From the NCBI GenBank assembly GCA_021464415.1, contig CM038466.1:51556039-51620038 (forward strand): a DNA stretch of 64,000 nucleotides. Reading direction: 5' to 3'. The notes under the pieces were generated by a model that saw only the letters and a list, made by a program, of their open reading frames with translations, was not told the origin of the DNA and did not search any database. The first letter of the stretch is position 1; each line of letters starts with the position of its first letter. The stretch is from Lonicera japonica. Taxonomy: Eukaryota > Streptophyta > Magnoliopsida > Dipsacales > Caprifoliaceae. Positions 27,622 to 39,751 of this stretch are shown piece after piece. A program made the translations under genes and the position numbers.

Positions 27622-27884
27622 CGATGATTTCAATACCAATGGCATCAAATCTCTCTCTCTCTCCTCTCGCTTTCGGCCGTTCTATTAATGTACTTAATGT
27701 TAACTCTAAGAAGTTGGCTTAGCGGTTATAACAAGTTTAAAATATGTAAGTTAAATGTAAGTCTCATGTTCAATAAAAAAAGTTTTACTGGTTTTTTATT
27801 TCAATGATTTCAATACAAATGGCATCAAATCTCTCTCTCTCTCCTCTCGCTTTCGGCCGTTCTATTAATATACTTAATGTTGAT
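27622..27884. repeat. Direct duplication, 83-bp copies offset by 180 bp
   Basis: 27622-27704 and 27802-27884 are near-identical (CAAATCTCTCTCTCTCTCCT, then CGCTTTCGGCCGTTCTATTAA). They flank a 97-bp spacer that looks SINE-like. Confidence 0.85.
27705..27785 (+). mobile_element. Possible tRNA-derived SINE fragment
   Basis: Contains GTTGGCTTAGCGGTTATAAC (A-box-like) and, about 40 bp later, GTCTCATGTTCAAT (B-box-like), then an A-rich tail. The box pair and spacing are suggestive only. Confidence 0.3.
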
Positions 27885-27984
27885 ATTGTATACTCACCGC
27901 TCAAATATGTGTCATGTGTGTGCATATTGTTTTTGATATTGTATACTTGCCACTCAAATACTCATCATGTGGGTGCATATTGGT

Positions 27985-28019
<35 letters not shown>

Positions 28020-29654
28020 ATGTATGCATTATATTTATTTTCAAATAAAAATAGGTTGCGATTGTTTGCACTGCGCATAAGTTTCTATTGGTCCATAATA
28101 TATCACAAATGCAAATAAAATGTCTCTACAAGGAAGGATCTAGGGGGTGAGAGGGAGATCGGGTCTCCCAAAAATCCGAAAATTTTAAAAAATAGTAGCA
28201 TCGCATATTTTTCACTGCTAAATATTTAATGGAGACCTAGAGGCAAAAAATAAAATAAAATATGCCACTAAAACAATTAATTGAAAAAAAAATGATCAAA
28301 ACCTACTTTTTTGTTACTTTGAATTACATATTTTTTTCGCCCTTAATTCATAAAATGAAATCATCACTCGTCTCTGGAAACATACAAAAAAAAGTATTAG
28401 TAAAAATCATATTATAATATTTGAGGTATAATTTGGAGGCTAATATTAGATGGAGATGTTTAATGGTGAGATATTCTCTTTCCAACTAAGATGTCCGAGC
28501 TCAAGTTATTAGTTAGTACTAAATTTGGAGTGATAACGCCTAAGAGCTACTTAAGTGTAGCTAAAAAAATCATTAGAACCAGTGGTATTTTCGATTTTCA
28601 TCAGGGTAGAAATTAAGAGATCTAATTTCAAATCGAATTTGAAAGTTCGGTTTTGATTTTTAAATCTTTTAAAGCCAAACTTAAACCCCAACTAATGGTT
28701 CGATTTTATTCGGTTTTCATTTATATTTGTTAAAAATAAATAAAATGTAAGGCAACGATTATTTTGGTGAGGAAATAATAACTTTATAACTTCTCTTACT
28801 TATTTTGGATAGAAAAAATATGATAACTCAAAGAGTCTGACTCTCATTAGAGCTTCTAATTTTAATAATATAAAATTTTAGGTAGTGAAGTAACATTATT
28901 TTCAAGTCATATATGCAATGATTTGGTTTGATTCGATTTTGCAATATCGAGCCCCAAATCCAAATCAAACATGTTCAGTTTCGGTTAAGTTTCTTTATTT
29001 TAGTTTCGATTTTTAATAGATCGATTCAGTGCGGTTCGGTCGTTCGGGTTCGCCACAACAACCCTAAAAATGGTTAAGAACTTATTTTTCCTTGATAATA
29101 TTTCCAAATGTAAAGAATCAAATCTAGAGTCCGTTCATGTTGCCGGTCTATGAAACTCTACTTAGATCTTCTCACTTTTAGAACTACCTACTCGCTTTTC
29201 TACACTAAATTAAGATTAGTGAATGAGAAAATAATTTGTGGTGCCCCAATCTACCATATAATATATATACATATATATATATATGTGTGTGTGTGTGTGA
29301 AATCATATTTTCCATTTTTCTCCTTTATGGCTATATTCCCAATCTCTTTCATCATTGTCATGTCAATATATATACGCATAAATATTATATGAACTTCTTT
29401 TTTAAGATATTTAACTTTAGTTGGTAACTTTTAATTGTTGGGTTGATTACATTTGCACATTTAGTGAAGTTCGGCAAATTTATTTTTTTGCTTCTTCAAA
29501 TACTTAGCTGTAATTTTTTGTTTAAAAAAGTGAGAAATTGTCAAAGTAATAAATGTATAATCCAAGCCTGTGTTATATGTTCTAGAATTTTCAGGCACCT
29601 TACTTATTTAATGTTTCCAAGTATATATGTATATATATACACATAAATAGTTAC
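27885..29654. other. Intergenic; 30-base poly-T at 27986-28015
   Basis: Apart from the homopolymer and a TA/TG run at 29260-29300, no feature is supported. The 28600-29060 stretch is enriched in GGTTCGGTTTT-like phrases on one strand, possibly an eroded TE. Confidence 0.5.
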
Positions 29655-30090
29655 AAATTTAATCTTATTGCGCTGTGAATTACTATGAAATAATACTAAA
29701 TTAACAACTTAAACCTATGATCTTAAATTTGAAAAGTGCATCTAATGACCAACCGATGTCTTAAACTTGGGAAGTGACGTTCTAGACTAACTTTTGAATG
29801 TTATTTTCTAACAAATTTAATTTTATCGCGCTATAAATTATAATAAAATAATATTAAAATAACGATTTGAACTCATAATCTTAAATTTGAAAAATGCATC
29901 TAATAACCAACGTCCGATGTCTTAGACTTGGGGAAGTGATGTTCTGGACTAACTTTTAATGTTATTTTCTAAGCAGACTTAAGTTTGAAAAGTTTGTTAG
30001 TTTATTTATTTATCTATTTATTTATTTTTCATCTAAGCTGATTTGGGGAAGTGATGTCCTGGACTAACTTTCAAATGCTATTTCTTCCAA
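29655..30090. repeat. Tandem duplication, 158-bp offset, with third partial copy
   Basis: AAATTTAATCTTATTGCGCT at 29655 recurs with changes at 29813. Both copies contain GATCTTAAATTTGAAAA and GGAAGTGAYGTTCT-GACTAAC. A third partial copy (GGGGAAGTGATGTCCTGGAC) starts near 30044. Confidence 0.75.
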
Positions 30091-30468
30091 TTTAATATAA
30101 GTGTTTACTTTTGACTTTAATAAAAATAAAAACAATCTTATTTTATCTTACACAAATGAATCGTTTATGATATTATCATCTCCCAAACAGAAATTTTTTG
30201 GTACTTGCCGATTTTTAACAATGTTTTTTCATTATTAAAATTATCTCTCCAATATTTTAAAGACGAAAAAATATCACTAAAGATCGTTCCGCACGAAAAT
30301 TATACTTAACTTTAAAAGGATATATATATTTGCACTTTTACTTGCATTCTTAAAACACATGTAATGTAATTAACTCAGTATATAAATATAGAGTTTATTT
30401 TTAGTATGAACTAATCCGCAATTAAAAATTTTCGTATAAATATATCTAAATTTATATTGTTGTTATTG

Positions 30469-30521
<53 letters not shown>

Positions 30522-31234
30522 ATAGCCCCAAAATGCCAAAATCATAGAGCCTCTATGAATTGGACAACTCAACCTCCCTAGCACATGGTGGTGCTGTCTT
30601 GGCACCATCCAACTAGCTCCCCCCCACCCCTCTTCATCTATCAATAAAATAGCATATACTTTCATCTCATATATAAATGACACTTGTTATTCAGGTGGTT
30701 CAGGGAATCATCCAAAGAGGGCACACATTTTAATACTTTTTTCCCTTTAAAGTTGGGTATTATAGATCTAATTAATCAACAATTTATTAGAAAACAATTA
30801 ACTTCATGGAAATTTTTTAAAACAAAAAAAGAAGAAAAAGATATGAGTGATTTTGTAAAAAAATTTTTTTAGCTATTTCTCCTTTTACATAGACAAATTA
30901 GGTAGTTTGCTTAGTTTGTTTTCCCAATCCTTTTATGACCAAAAAGAAAAAAAAATGCAATTAAATTAAGTGCAAGATAAAAAATAGACAATTTTTAAAA
31001 AGACAGGAAAAAATGTCATTAAAAAATATATTATAGAGTGCTAATCGACTCATTGAAGTACTAATAACTAATAATTTTTTTAATATAACTATTAACACTC
31101 TTAATGAATATTTTATCACTCTGAAAAATATTTTAAGTATATAATACTTCTTAAAAAGATACGTATAAAATATTAATAAAAACACTTTAAAAGATGTTGT
31201 ACTCATTTAAAGTACTAGTAACAAAAAAAAAATT

Positions 31235-31274
<40 letters not shown>

Positions 31275-31510
31275 GTTTTTGGAAAGATACATATAAGTTT
31301 TTTAAACCATACATATAAAGTATTTTTTTTATTTTTTGTTTACGCCGGACCGTATTTTGGTCAGGTTTCAAACATCTCGACTACTCTTTTTACGTACCAA
31401 TAGAAAAAAGAATAGTATTATATAAAATTTATAGAATAGAAGTTGCTGGAAAAACTGCGACTACAGTGAATTTTGCCATTATTGAAAACTCTGATTAAGA
31501 CTCTGCTCCC
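30091..31510. other. Intergenic upstream of NSP2, with two microsatellites
   Basis: TTA repeat at 30471-30521 and AAT repeat at about 31236-31274. No coding region recognised. The last few hundred bases would hold the NSP2 promoter, but I see no diagnostic site other than the TATA box. Confidence 0.55.
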
Positions 31511-31519
31511 TATATATAA
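31511..31519 (+). promoter_or_regulatory. TATA box of NSP2
   Basis: TATATATAA, 122 bp before the ATG and followed by a CT-rich leader (CCCACCTCTCTCTACATC), a typical plant core promoter layout. Confidence 0.7.
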
Positions 31520-31595
31520 CCCAAACTAATCCCACCTCTCTCTACATCTAATCATCATTTACTAATCCTTTCTTTTCTTAATTATTATTATTATT

Positions 31596-31604
31596 ATGCC
31601 TTAA
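31596..31604 (+). promoter_or_regulatory. Minimal upstream ORF (ATG CCT TAA)
   Basis: Two-codon ORF in the leader, in frame with the main ORF and ending 36 bases before its ATG. It will be in the mRNA if transcription starts about 30 bp below the TATA box. Any effect on translation is inference. Confidence 0.5.
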
Positions 31605-31640
31605 TTGAACTCCTCCTCTCTTACTTCCCTTCTTTTCCCA

Positions 31641-33074
31641 ATGGCTATGCTAGTCCACGATAGCTACGGTGAACTCGATTTATCCGATTACAGCACCACC
31701 ACCACCACCACCACTGCCACCACGGTGGAGGACGAAGATTACTTATGCAGCTGGAACGACTGGTCGCCGGTCGTCGACTGGGACGCACTCTCTGGTGACC
31801 ATCTTGGATTCGATAACCTTGTCGCTCCAATGATGGAAGATGTCGCCGGAATAGATTTTCCGGCGGAGTCCCCGGAGACCGGCGACAATTCACCAACGGT
31901 GGCGCCAGATGGCAAGGGCCTCAGGCTGGTCCACCTCTTGATGGCAGCAGCCGAGGCCCTCACTAGTGCTGACACAAGCCGTGACCTGGCTCGGGTGATA
32001 TTGATTCGGCTCAAGGAGCTGGCTTCCCCGGCCGGCACTTCCAACATGGAGCGGCTCGCGGCTTATTTTAGCGACGCGCTCCACAGTTTGCTAGAAGGCG
32101 CTGGTAGTGCGCACGTTAAGAATAACTTGATAGAGTGTGGGCCTCACCGTCAAACGGACGTGTTTGCTGCGTTCCAACTGTTACAGGACATGTCACCCTA
32201 TGTTAAATTTGGACACTTCACTGCAAATCAAGCAATTTTAGAGGCTGTGGCACATGATCGTAGGGTCCATATTGTGGATTATGATATAATGGAGGGGATT
32301 CAATGGGCCTCATTGATGCAAGCATTGGTTAGTAGGAAGGAGGGCCCACCGGGCCCGCATCTCCGGATCACGGCCCTATTGCGGGGCAAGAGCGGTCGAC
32401 GATCGATCGCCACGGTCCAAGAGACCGGCCGTCGCCTGACGGCTTTCGCGGCGTCGATCGGTCAGCCGTTCTCATTTCATCAGTGTAGATTGGACTCTGA
32501 TGAGACGTTCAAACCGTCCGCGTTGAAACTAGTGAGAGGCGAGGCTCTTGTAATGAATTGTATGTTGCATTTGCCTCATTTTAGTTACCGTGCACCGGAT
32601 TCTGTCACTTCTTTTTTGTCCGAAGCTAAGAATTTGAGTCCGAGATTAGTAACCTTAGTCGAGGAGGAAGTTGGACCTGTGGTGGATGGAGGGTTTGTCA
32701 ATCGTTTTATGGACACTTTGCATCATTATTCGGCGTTGTACGACTCGCTTGAGGCTGGATTTCCGATGCAGAATCGGGCTCGAACGTTGGTAGAGCGAGT
32801 GTTCTTGGGACCACAGATATTTGGGTCCTTAGCGCGGCTCTATTGCGCAAGAGGGGACAATGAAAGTTGTTCTTGGGGCGATTGGTTAGGTGCAGTGGGA
32901 TTTTGCCCCTTTAAAATTAGTTTCGCGAATCATTGTCAAGCTAAGTTATTGTTGGGACTTTTCAATGATGGATATCGAGTCGAAGAGTTGGCCACCAACA
33001 AGCTTGTTCTTGGTTGGAAATCTCGACGATTGCTCTCGGCTTCTATTTGGACTTCTCCTGATTCGAGTTTGTAA
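31641..33074 (+). CDS. NSP2: NSP2-type GRAS transcription factor (477 aa)
   Basis: Intronless ORF of 477 codons. The frame is open a little further upstream, but the first ATG is at 31641. The N-terminal 90 residues are variable, with a Thr run and an acidic stretch. The GRAS domain follows: leucine-rich region I from about residue 93 (GLRLVHLLMAAAEAL), the VHIID-equivalent VHIVDYDIMEGIQW at about 209, a PFYRE-region LVEEEVGP at about 339, and the SAW end WKSRRLLSASIW at 459-470. The run FANHCQAKLLLGLFNDGYRV is characteristic of NSP2 and its Arabidopsis relative SCL26. NSP2 is a nuclear regulator that pairs with NSP1 in rhizobial and mycorrhizal signalling and activates strigolactone biosynthesis genes. 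No stop or frameshift is present, so the gene appears functional. Family call is strong; orthology would need a tree. Confidence 0.95.
   Translation: MAMLVHDSYGELDLSDYSTTTTTTTATTVEDEDYLCSWNDWSPVVDWDALSGDHLGFDNLVAPMMEDVAGIDFPAESPETGDNSPTVAPDGKGLRLVHLLMAAAEALTSADTSRDLARVILIRLKELASPAGTSNMERLAAYFSDALHSLLEGAGSAHVKNNLIECGPHRQTDVFAAFQLLQDMSPYVKFGHFTANQAILEAVAHDRRVHIVDYDIMEGIQWASLMQALVSRKEGPPGPHLRITALLRGKSGRRSIATVQETGRRLTAFAASIGQPFSFHQCRLDSDETFKPSALKLVRGEALVMNCMLHLPHFSYRAPDSVTSFLSEAKNLSPRLVTLVEEEVGPVVDGGFVNRFMDTLHHYSALYDSLEAGFPMQNRARTLVERVFLGPQIFGSLARLYCARGDNESCSWGDWLGAVGFCPFKISFANHCQAKLLLGLFNDGYRVEELATNKLVLGWKSRRLLSASIWTSPDSSL
31993..32013 (+). promoter_or_regulatory. miR171h-type microRNA target site within NSP2
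   Basis: The 21-nt site includes GATATTGATTCGGCTC and encodes RVILIRL in the first leucine-rich region (residues 118-124). Against miR171h as I recall it from Medicago, only the two outer regions differ (one end base and one G:U-type position). miR171h is known to cleave NSP2 mRNA. The microRNA gene itself is not in this window. Confidence 0.75.
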
Positions 33075-34346
33075 ACGTAATTTTTATTTGCAATTTTTCT
33101 TTTATGTTTGTCCAATTTAGCCTATTTTGATGATTTTTTCTATGGACATTCTAAGCAAAATTTTGAAGCAAAATGTTAGTATGTAATTTTAGTTGTAATC
33201 ATGGTCATTATTATTAGGCACGAAATGTATAGAGTTTGAGCTTGTAATATGATCTCTATAATATTAGCCTTGTACTTGTGCTACAAAATTTCTAGAAGAT
33301 TTTCTGCAATTATATTATATATTGTGATATATATTTTAATAATTTAAATATTAAAATGAATTTCAATTTCTTGAAATTGTAACTCTGAAAATTTTGATTG
33401 AGTACAAAAACATAGGAAAAGGGGATTACAGGTATTTGAATTGTAACAAAAAGAAAAATAGATCAAATTAGTATGGAAAATGATAGTACGTTTTACTAGT
33501 TTTGTACACAGAGTAATTATATGGAATTCATTAATGAGTTATGCATTTTAAATTTGTATAATTATGAATATATCTAATATGAAAAATTGATAAATAAAAT
33601 GTAGTATTATTTTTATATTGCACATTAATTGATTGTATTTGGTTATAGTGGCCATTTGCAAACTGAACCAATAGATGAGGAAGATGTTGACTTGTACAAT
33701 TGGCATTTTACCAAGTGGCCAAGTGCGTCAGCACAATGAGGAAATATTTTAGTCTTTATTTTTCAATTCCAGTTTATTTTTAAAGCATTTCAGCCATTTA
33801 AGCTAATTTAAGCTAAAATATTATGATTTGGTTGATTTCAATTATAATTATTCTTTGGTATTCAATTTTAAATGTCTTCAACAATGAGGCATAAATTGAA
33901 GTGATAAAATACCTGAGTATTTATTTAGGTATAGTTCTCAAATTTGAGCTCCGTGTTCTCTCCCAATCCCTTTTTAAATCACCCAAATGTATCTATTGTC
34001 TACATCAAAAGTTTAAATTCCTTTGATTAAGAAAAAAAGACCATTCAATTTGATTTTGTGGGTGTTGATTTTATAGTTTTTTTTTTCTCATGCAAGTCTC
34101 TTCACGTTGTAATCTGGAATGTCAATACCCTCATATTTAGCACAATAGTAATGTTAGTTGACACGGGAATTAAGACCGAAGATGTTAAGAGTTTAATTCA
34201 TGGAATGTATTTCAAAAAAGAAAATTACAAAAACCAGTAAATAATGTTTTTAGTTGACCGGTCACTATTTACATTTAAGGTTTTTTAATATTATTAATTT
34301 TTTATCTTTTTTTGGAGCAAATTTATGTTAATTTGAAGTGTTTGTC
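33075..34346. other. NSP2 3' flank and intergenic DNA
   Basis: AT-rich. No sharp polyadenylation signal stands out; T-rich and ATAATATTA stretches lie 150-200 bp after the stop. No further gene seen. Confidence 0.5.
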
Positions 34347-34672
34347 AGAGAATCCACAGTGGGTACGGTAAAATGATAAATTTACCCTATCCAAACTACA
34401 TCGGAAGAAATTGTACGGCAAAATTTTAGCAAGTAGGGTAGAGAACGAGTAAATTTACCTTATGGCTAAATTTTACTCATACGAATGTGGCTCATTAGTA
34501 TGACCTTTTTTCTTTTCCTTTTTTCTTTTTTTAACCCATATGAATGAGCTTCATTCGTATGCATCATTTTGTTATTTTTTTACCCTATCCGTTGTATATA
34601 TTCTGCTCTAAAATATAATTAAATGTATGTTAAATTTAACCTAAATTTTTTTAACTCCGCTGTGGATGCTCT
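34347..34672. mobile_element. MITE (about 326 bp)
   Basis: Left end AGAGAATCCACAGTGGG and the reverse complement of the right end AGAGCATCCACAGCGG are inverted repeats. The interior also has an inverted pair (ATACGAATGTGGCTCATTAG versus CATATGAATGAGCTTCATTC). Non-coding; target duplication unclear. Confidence 0.6.
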
Positions 34673-37095
34673 TATTAGGAGATTATTAATTCAACTCTTG
34701 AATTACTAAGTTCAAGCTTCAAACCTATCCACTCTGGCGCTTTTAAAAAAAGAGTTGGCCTCATGCTACCTCACAACGATTTGAATCTTGAGAACCCTAA
34801 TTTCCTCTACTCCCCCTCCCAAGATCGTATCAAAATATATACATAACAAAGCGGAACGGGAAAAGCTTAATTTGTTTACTGTTGTGTTGACATGAAAAAG
34901 GAAAACTATTTATTTATATTGAAAACAATTACTAGTACTTGAAAAACTAGTGTAGTTCGTTTTCTTTATTTCTAATAACAACGAAACTAACAAAAAATTT
35001 AATTTACATGAAAAAAAAAATTACATTGAAAATAACTTTTACAACATTGAGTTTCAATGTCCCAAAATCAACTATATATTCAAAATTTAATGAGTGACTT
35101 ATTTTAAATCAACAAAAATTATACATGTTTTTTCCATGTGTTTCTGGGAAAAGAAAAGGAAAGAGGGTCAAAAAAGGTTAGCCCTAAATAATATACATAT
35201 AGTACAACTACGAATCTTATCTGGGGATTTAGAAACACACTAATCAAAGCTTAATTTTAAAGGTTGAAAGCCAAAATAAACAATGGTCCATTTGTTTATT
35301 TTAAAAGCATGCTTTCCACACGTACATATTTCATGCTGCAAAGGAGCAGCATATATATATATATATGTTGCAACTCAAGAACACCTGTGCATTGTACGTG
35401 TTAAAATTAAGATAAAAAAAATATGCTATATTTGAGAAAAGGAGCTCACTTCAACCTTTGTATATAATCTTATATATATCATGAGATTGGACCTATTTGT
35501 ATTGTGTAGATTCACGGTCGTCTCCAACAAAATAGAGATTGCTAAATTCACTTTTTTTTTTCAGATATTTTTTGGTACCATAGGGTGTTCGGTCTAATTT
35601 TTACACATCTCGACTAATCCATGTTTGCGGAATAATGGCCAGCCACTGGCCATCGAATGCTCACTTCACATAGAGCTTCTTAGTACCACTATGATGTTAG
35701 CTAGAGAGACTGAAAGTGTTTGATAGATGTCTAATATATCATAGCAACTTTTGGCCCCTTAATTAGCAGCTATTACAATGAAAAAGTTCTTTATTCTCTT
35801 TATCTTAAATTAAGAGTGTACAATTTGTTTTAGACATATGGACTTTTAGTAAAATTGGTATGGGTATAAGTAATTTTAGTTGTTTACTTCCATTCAACTG
35901 AAAGTCAATTTACAGAAAATTCATGAAGAATTTTTATGACGCTTGTGTAGTAAAATACTATAAAGATTGTACATACAACTTCAAAAAAAAAAAGAAAAAT
36001 AGATGGATTGTAAGTAGTCAATATACTGTGGGTAAAAAAATTCTTGGTGCCTTTAGCAATCACCATAATTGTTATATATATATTTTTTTAAATTTGTAAA
36101 AATATCGGGTACCCTAAATGCTTACTCTAGAAGTAAAGGACTCCTTTTTATAATGACAACTGACAAGCTAGTTTCACCTTGGTTTTCTATTGAGAAAAAA
36201 AATTTGTTTTACTTTCTTATATTTTATTTAAAACAGGTTAAATATTTACTAAACTTTGGAGATAATACCATTTTAGCTATCAAATTTTAAAATAAATCAG
36301 ATTGGCAATTAAACTTTCGAGTGAATTTTAATGTGCCCAATCCATCCAATCCACCTGTTAATAGTGGACGGAACGAGGCCATGTGATCATATCATTTAAG
36401 GTCTTTTTGTCAAAATGTAATAAACTAAAAATGCATTTACATTAACAAATTGAGATAGACCTTCATATGCTCAAATCAAAACCTTCATCTGCACAAATCT
36501 TTTAATATTCAAAGAACTCGATTCGTAGTTGTCAACGTAATCAAATTATGATAAAGAACTGAATGTAATGTAAACAGGTCATCTAATTTGTTTTAAATCA
36601 TTTTGTTGTTCGACGAATATGCCTTGAAAAGAATTCATGTGAGTTACATGTGTTGGAAGACAGTGAGTTATTCAGCCGGAAAAGCATAATTGGATATTTG
36701 ATTGCTACAAATTGAATGTCTATAGTGCAATTAGTCCAAAAAAATGTTTAGGGTATATATTGAATTCCTGTGTTAATTTAGGGTGCAAGGTGCTATGTAG
36801 TCAAATTTAAAATTTCACTACTTTTGATTTGATTATTGGACGAAGTTTCTATAGTCGGTAAAGATCCGGGTCTTGGTTTAAATGGTTGCCTAGTGGAAGT
36901 GATATATATATGTATTTACATAAGGAATTAGGGTTCGGGACCATCGCTGGCATTTCACTCTTCAATGGAAACAGAAAATCCGTCGAACTCAACGGCGTGA
37001 CTGTCATCATTTAAGGCGGCAAAACAGATTCCTCTGGGTCAGACGTGGGAATTCAAGAAAAGAAGAAGAAGAAGAAGAAGAAGAAGTCATTTTCA
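34673..37095. other. Intergenic; possible gene fragment at its right end
   Basis: Mostly AT-rich and featureless, with an AT run at 35351-35366. At 36940-37086 composition rises in GC, a short ORF starts ATGGAAACAGAAAATCC, and a GAA microsatellite follows. This may be a captured or degenerate gene 5' end, but I cannot name it. Confidence 0.4.
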
Positions 37096-37399
37096 GGCTC
37101 CGTTTGATAACAACATAGAAAATGAAAATAAAAACACTTGAATTAGTAAGAAGATGGAAAATAAGTTGAGGCATGTGATAAGTTGATTTTCATTTCATGC
37201 TCATTTTATGAGTAGATGTTTTTAATCCTTCATAATTTTTTGGAAAATATTTTTCTTCCTCAACCACCAAAGAAAATTTCTTCATGGAAAAAGCCACAAA
37301 GTAAGGAGACATCTCAGCACATGCCTCAACTTATTCTCCAACTTCTAACAAATATCAACTGTTTTATTTTCCTTTTCCATGTTGTTATCAAACGGACCC
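37096..37399. mobile_element. MITE, family member 1 (304 bp)
   Basis: Ends GGCTCCGTTTGATAACAACA and TGTTGTTATCAAACGGACCC are inverted repeats, with TCA just outside both (37093-37095 and 37400-37402). Internal phrases (AAATAAGTTGAGGCATG, ACCACCAAAGAAAATTTCTT) recur in the two elements near 39.4-40.0 kb. Confidence 0.75.
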
Positions 37400-38325
37400 T
37401 CAAAGTAAACACAACCTGCTAGTAATCAACACCTCACAGTTTTGTCTCATTTCCCCAATTATCAGCAACCCCCCCCCACACACACACACAAAAACACACA
37501 TCTTGTCAAGAGAAAACAAAAAGAGAGAAAGTGCGCAAATATATTATGTGTTTACATATATATATATATATATATCTTGCGTAGGTTTGATTTTGGATTT
37601 TAGAGAGAGAGAGTGCGTGTGTGGTGAATTTGTTCCAAATTAGAATTGAGAGAGAGAGAGAGAGAGTGTGTGTTGAAATAAGGGTTAGGCTTAGAAGAAG
37701 ATGAATAATTGTAGGGAAGAAGACAAGGGTATCTTGATTAGTCAGTATAAAAACATTTTGGATGGAGTTAAACTGTCGTTAGATTTTAGGGGTTAAGTCA
37801 AAAGATTCATAAAATAAAGGGGTAAGTCTAATATTGTATTAAGAGTAGTATGTAACTCAAAAAAAAAAGCCTTTTTTGTATCACATCATTAATCCAAATC
37901 TTGAAATTTTAGAACTGCATGTATAAAAATTTGTAAATGAATCGCCAAAGTATAAATTAGAATTACATATCCTATTTTTAGACTAAAATTAAGAGTCCAA
38001 TTTATTTGTCTCACTTTCTCAAGAATATATTAATTTCAGTATAATCGATAACTAGCAGTAAAACTAGTTTATAGTGACGAAATTTCATACATTTAGCCAT
38101 GTCATGAAAGGAAAAAAAAATCTTCATTTAAAACATCTAAAAAACATAAGTATAATCTTAATTTGAAATCAAGTCGGCACATGTTCTTTTAAATTCAGTA
38201 TACACATGGTTTTACCTTTGTTAATTAATGCGTGTAGTCATAGATCTAAAGTTCAACCATGGAAGAAGAGGAGGAAAGATAGGGGTTTAATCAAGAACCA
38301 AACAGGTGGACCTTACAAACCTAAC
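37400..38325. other. Intergenic; leader-like GA/CA repeats
   Basis: Contains C and CA runs at 37471-37500, an AT run near 37560, and GA tracts at 37600-37670. A 31-codon ORF follows at 37701. It looks like a promoter and leader remnant, but no gene product follows. Confidence 0.4.
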
Positions 38326-38781
38326 GGGGTTGTATTCAATTCACATTTCAAAAGATTGTAACTAAGTTTTTATAATTTGTAGATTTTGCTAAATCCATGA
38401 ATTGTTTTAATTTCTTATAGAGTCTGATACTTTTTAATAAATGGATTCTTTAATTAGGAATTCATTAAATTTCAATAAGTTCATCGATTCTCATAATAAC
38501 AATAAAAAAAATAAAAAATTGACCAAAAGACAAAAAAAATAAAATATAATTACAACTTTAAAGTAACTCTAGCTGAAAAATGTTTATCACATCATCATTT
38601 GAAATTTAAAATCCCAGTTTGTACATGAAAAGTAACATATTCTCTCTCTATCTCTGTTTATTTATTTATTTATTTATTTATTGTAATGATATAATTTAAT
38701 GAGTATTTTTTATTTCAACCATTCATGTATTATAATTTACAATTACTTAAAGTCAGTATACTCTCTTTATAAGTCATACAA

Positions 38782-38813
<32 letters not shown>

Positions 38814-39436
38814 TTGGTTTGAGATGTTGCATCAACTCCATTTAGTATATGTCTATATAAAAAAAAATTCAAGGGGGGGATGGGGGGGGTGCATAACATC
38901 TCCACTGAGTACCACATTTGTTATACATATATGCATATTTATTATGCCAAAAATTGTAATTATACAATAGTAATTGCTTGAAATTTAAAACAACGAGTTA
39001 TTTAGATAGAAATTCAACAATTTTTCTCGCATTCTTCCACCTCTTCAGACATATATTTGAGATAGAAAAAATATTGCAACTATAATGCATGATGACTAGA
39101 CTATTGAGGAGAGAGAAGAAAGACTTACGAAGATGAAGAAGAAAACCTATACCATCATCAAAGAATCATAGCTATGGTTTTGAGGGGGAGAGGTATAGTA
39201 GGAGAGTGTTGAGGAACGCTCTGTTCAGCAAAAGAGATAAAATCTTTAGGTATGTGACAAGATTTGTTATACCAATTACCCGGCCCCCAAAATCCATCAA
39301 AATTCATTAATAATAAAATCCTCCAAATTAAGTCATTAGAGTCTTGAATATTACAATATTTATAAGGATATTTTAAAATCCTAATTGAATGCAGTAAGAT
39401 TTTAATAGACTTTCATAAATCTTAATTGAATACCCG
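38326..39436. mobile_element. TIR element with GGGTGTATTCAATT-type ends (about 1.1 kb)
   Basis: The left end GGGGTTGTATTCAATT pairs with the right end AATTGAATACCCGC. Subterminal sequence on both sides consists of AAATCT/AGATTT-rich phrases. No transposase frame is visible; target duplication not found. Same family as 43464-46690. Confidence 0.5.
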
Positions 39437-39442
39437 CTTTAA

Positions 39443-39750
39443 GGCCCCCTTTAATAACAAGATAAAAAATAGTAGGAAAAACAATGTATATTTGTGAAAA
39501 GTTGGAAAATAAGTCGAGAGATATAATGAGATTAACTCTTACCTTTTGAGTTGTTCCATTGAAATTTTTTCTTTTGGTGGTGGTGAAGAAAAATTTTCTA
39601 CTAAAAATTAAGCAGGATGGATGACATATACTCACAAAAGTAAGCATGAGATAGAAAGTAGAGTCGCCACATTTCTCAACTTATTTTCTATATTCTCACC
39701 AAATTTAGTTGTTTTTCGTATCATTTTTTATGTTACTATCAAACAGAGCC
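39443..39750. mobile_element. MITE, family member 2 (308 bp)
   Basis: Left end GGCCCCCTTTAATAACAAGA and right end TTACTATCAAACAGAGCC are imperfect inverted repeats. The interior shares the AAATAAGTCGAGAG and GGTGGTGAAGAAAAATTTTC phrases with the 37.1-kb copy. Confidence 0.6.
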
Positions 39751-39751
39751 A

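Noticed and set aside
31605..31640. A start for NSP2 upstream of 31641
   Set aside because: The extension would begin with TTG at 31605; the first ATG in frame after the uORF stop is at 31641, and NSP2 homology does not need the extra residues.
37701..37796. Small gene starting MNNCREED after a leader-like GA-rich region
   Set aside because: Only about 31 codons before a stop, no homology recognised, and no splice continuation found.
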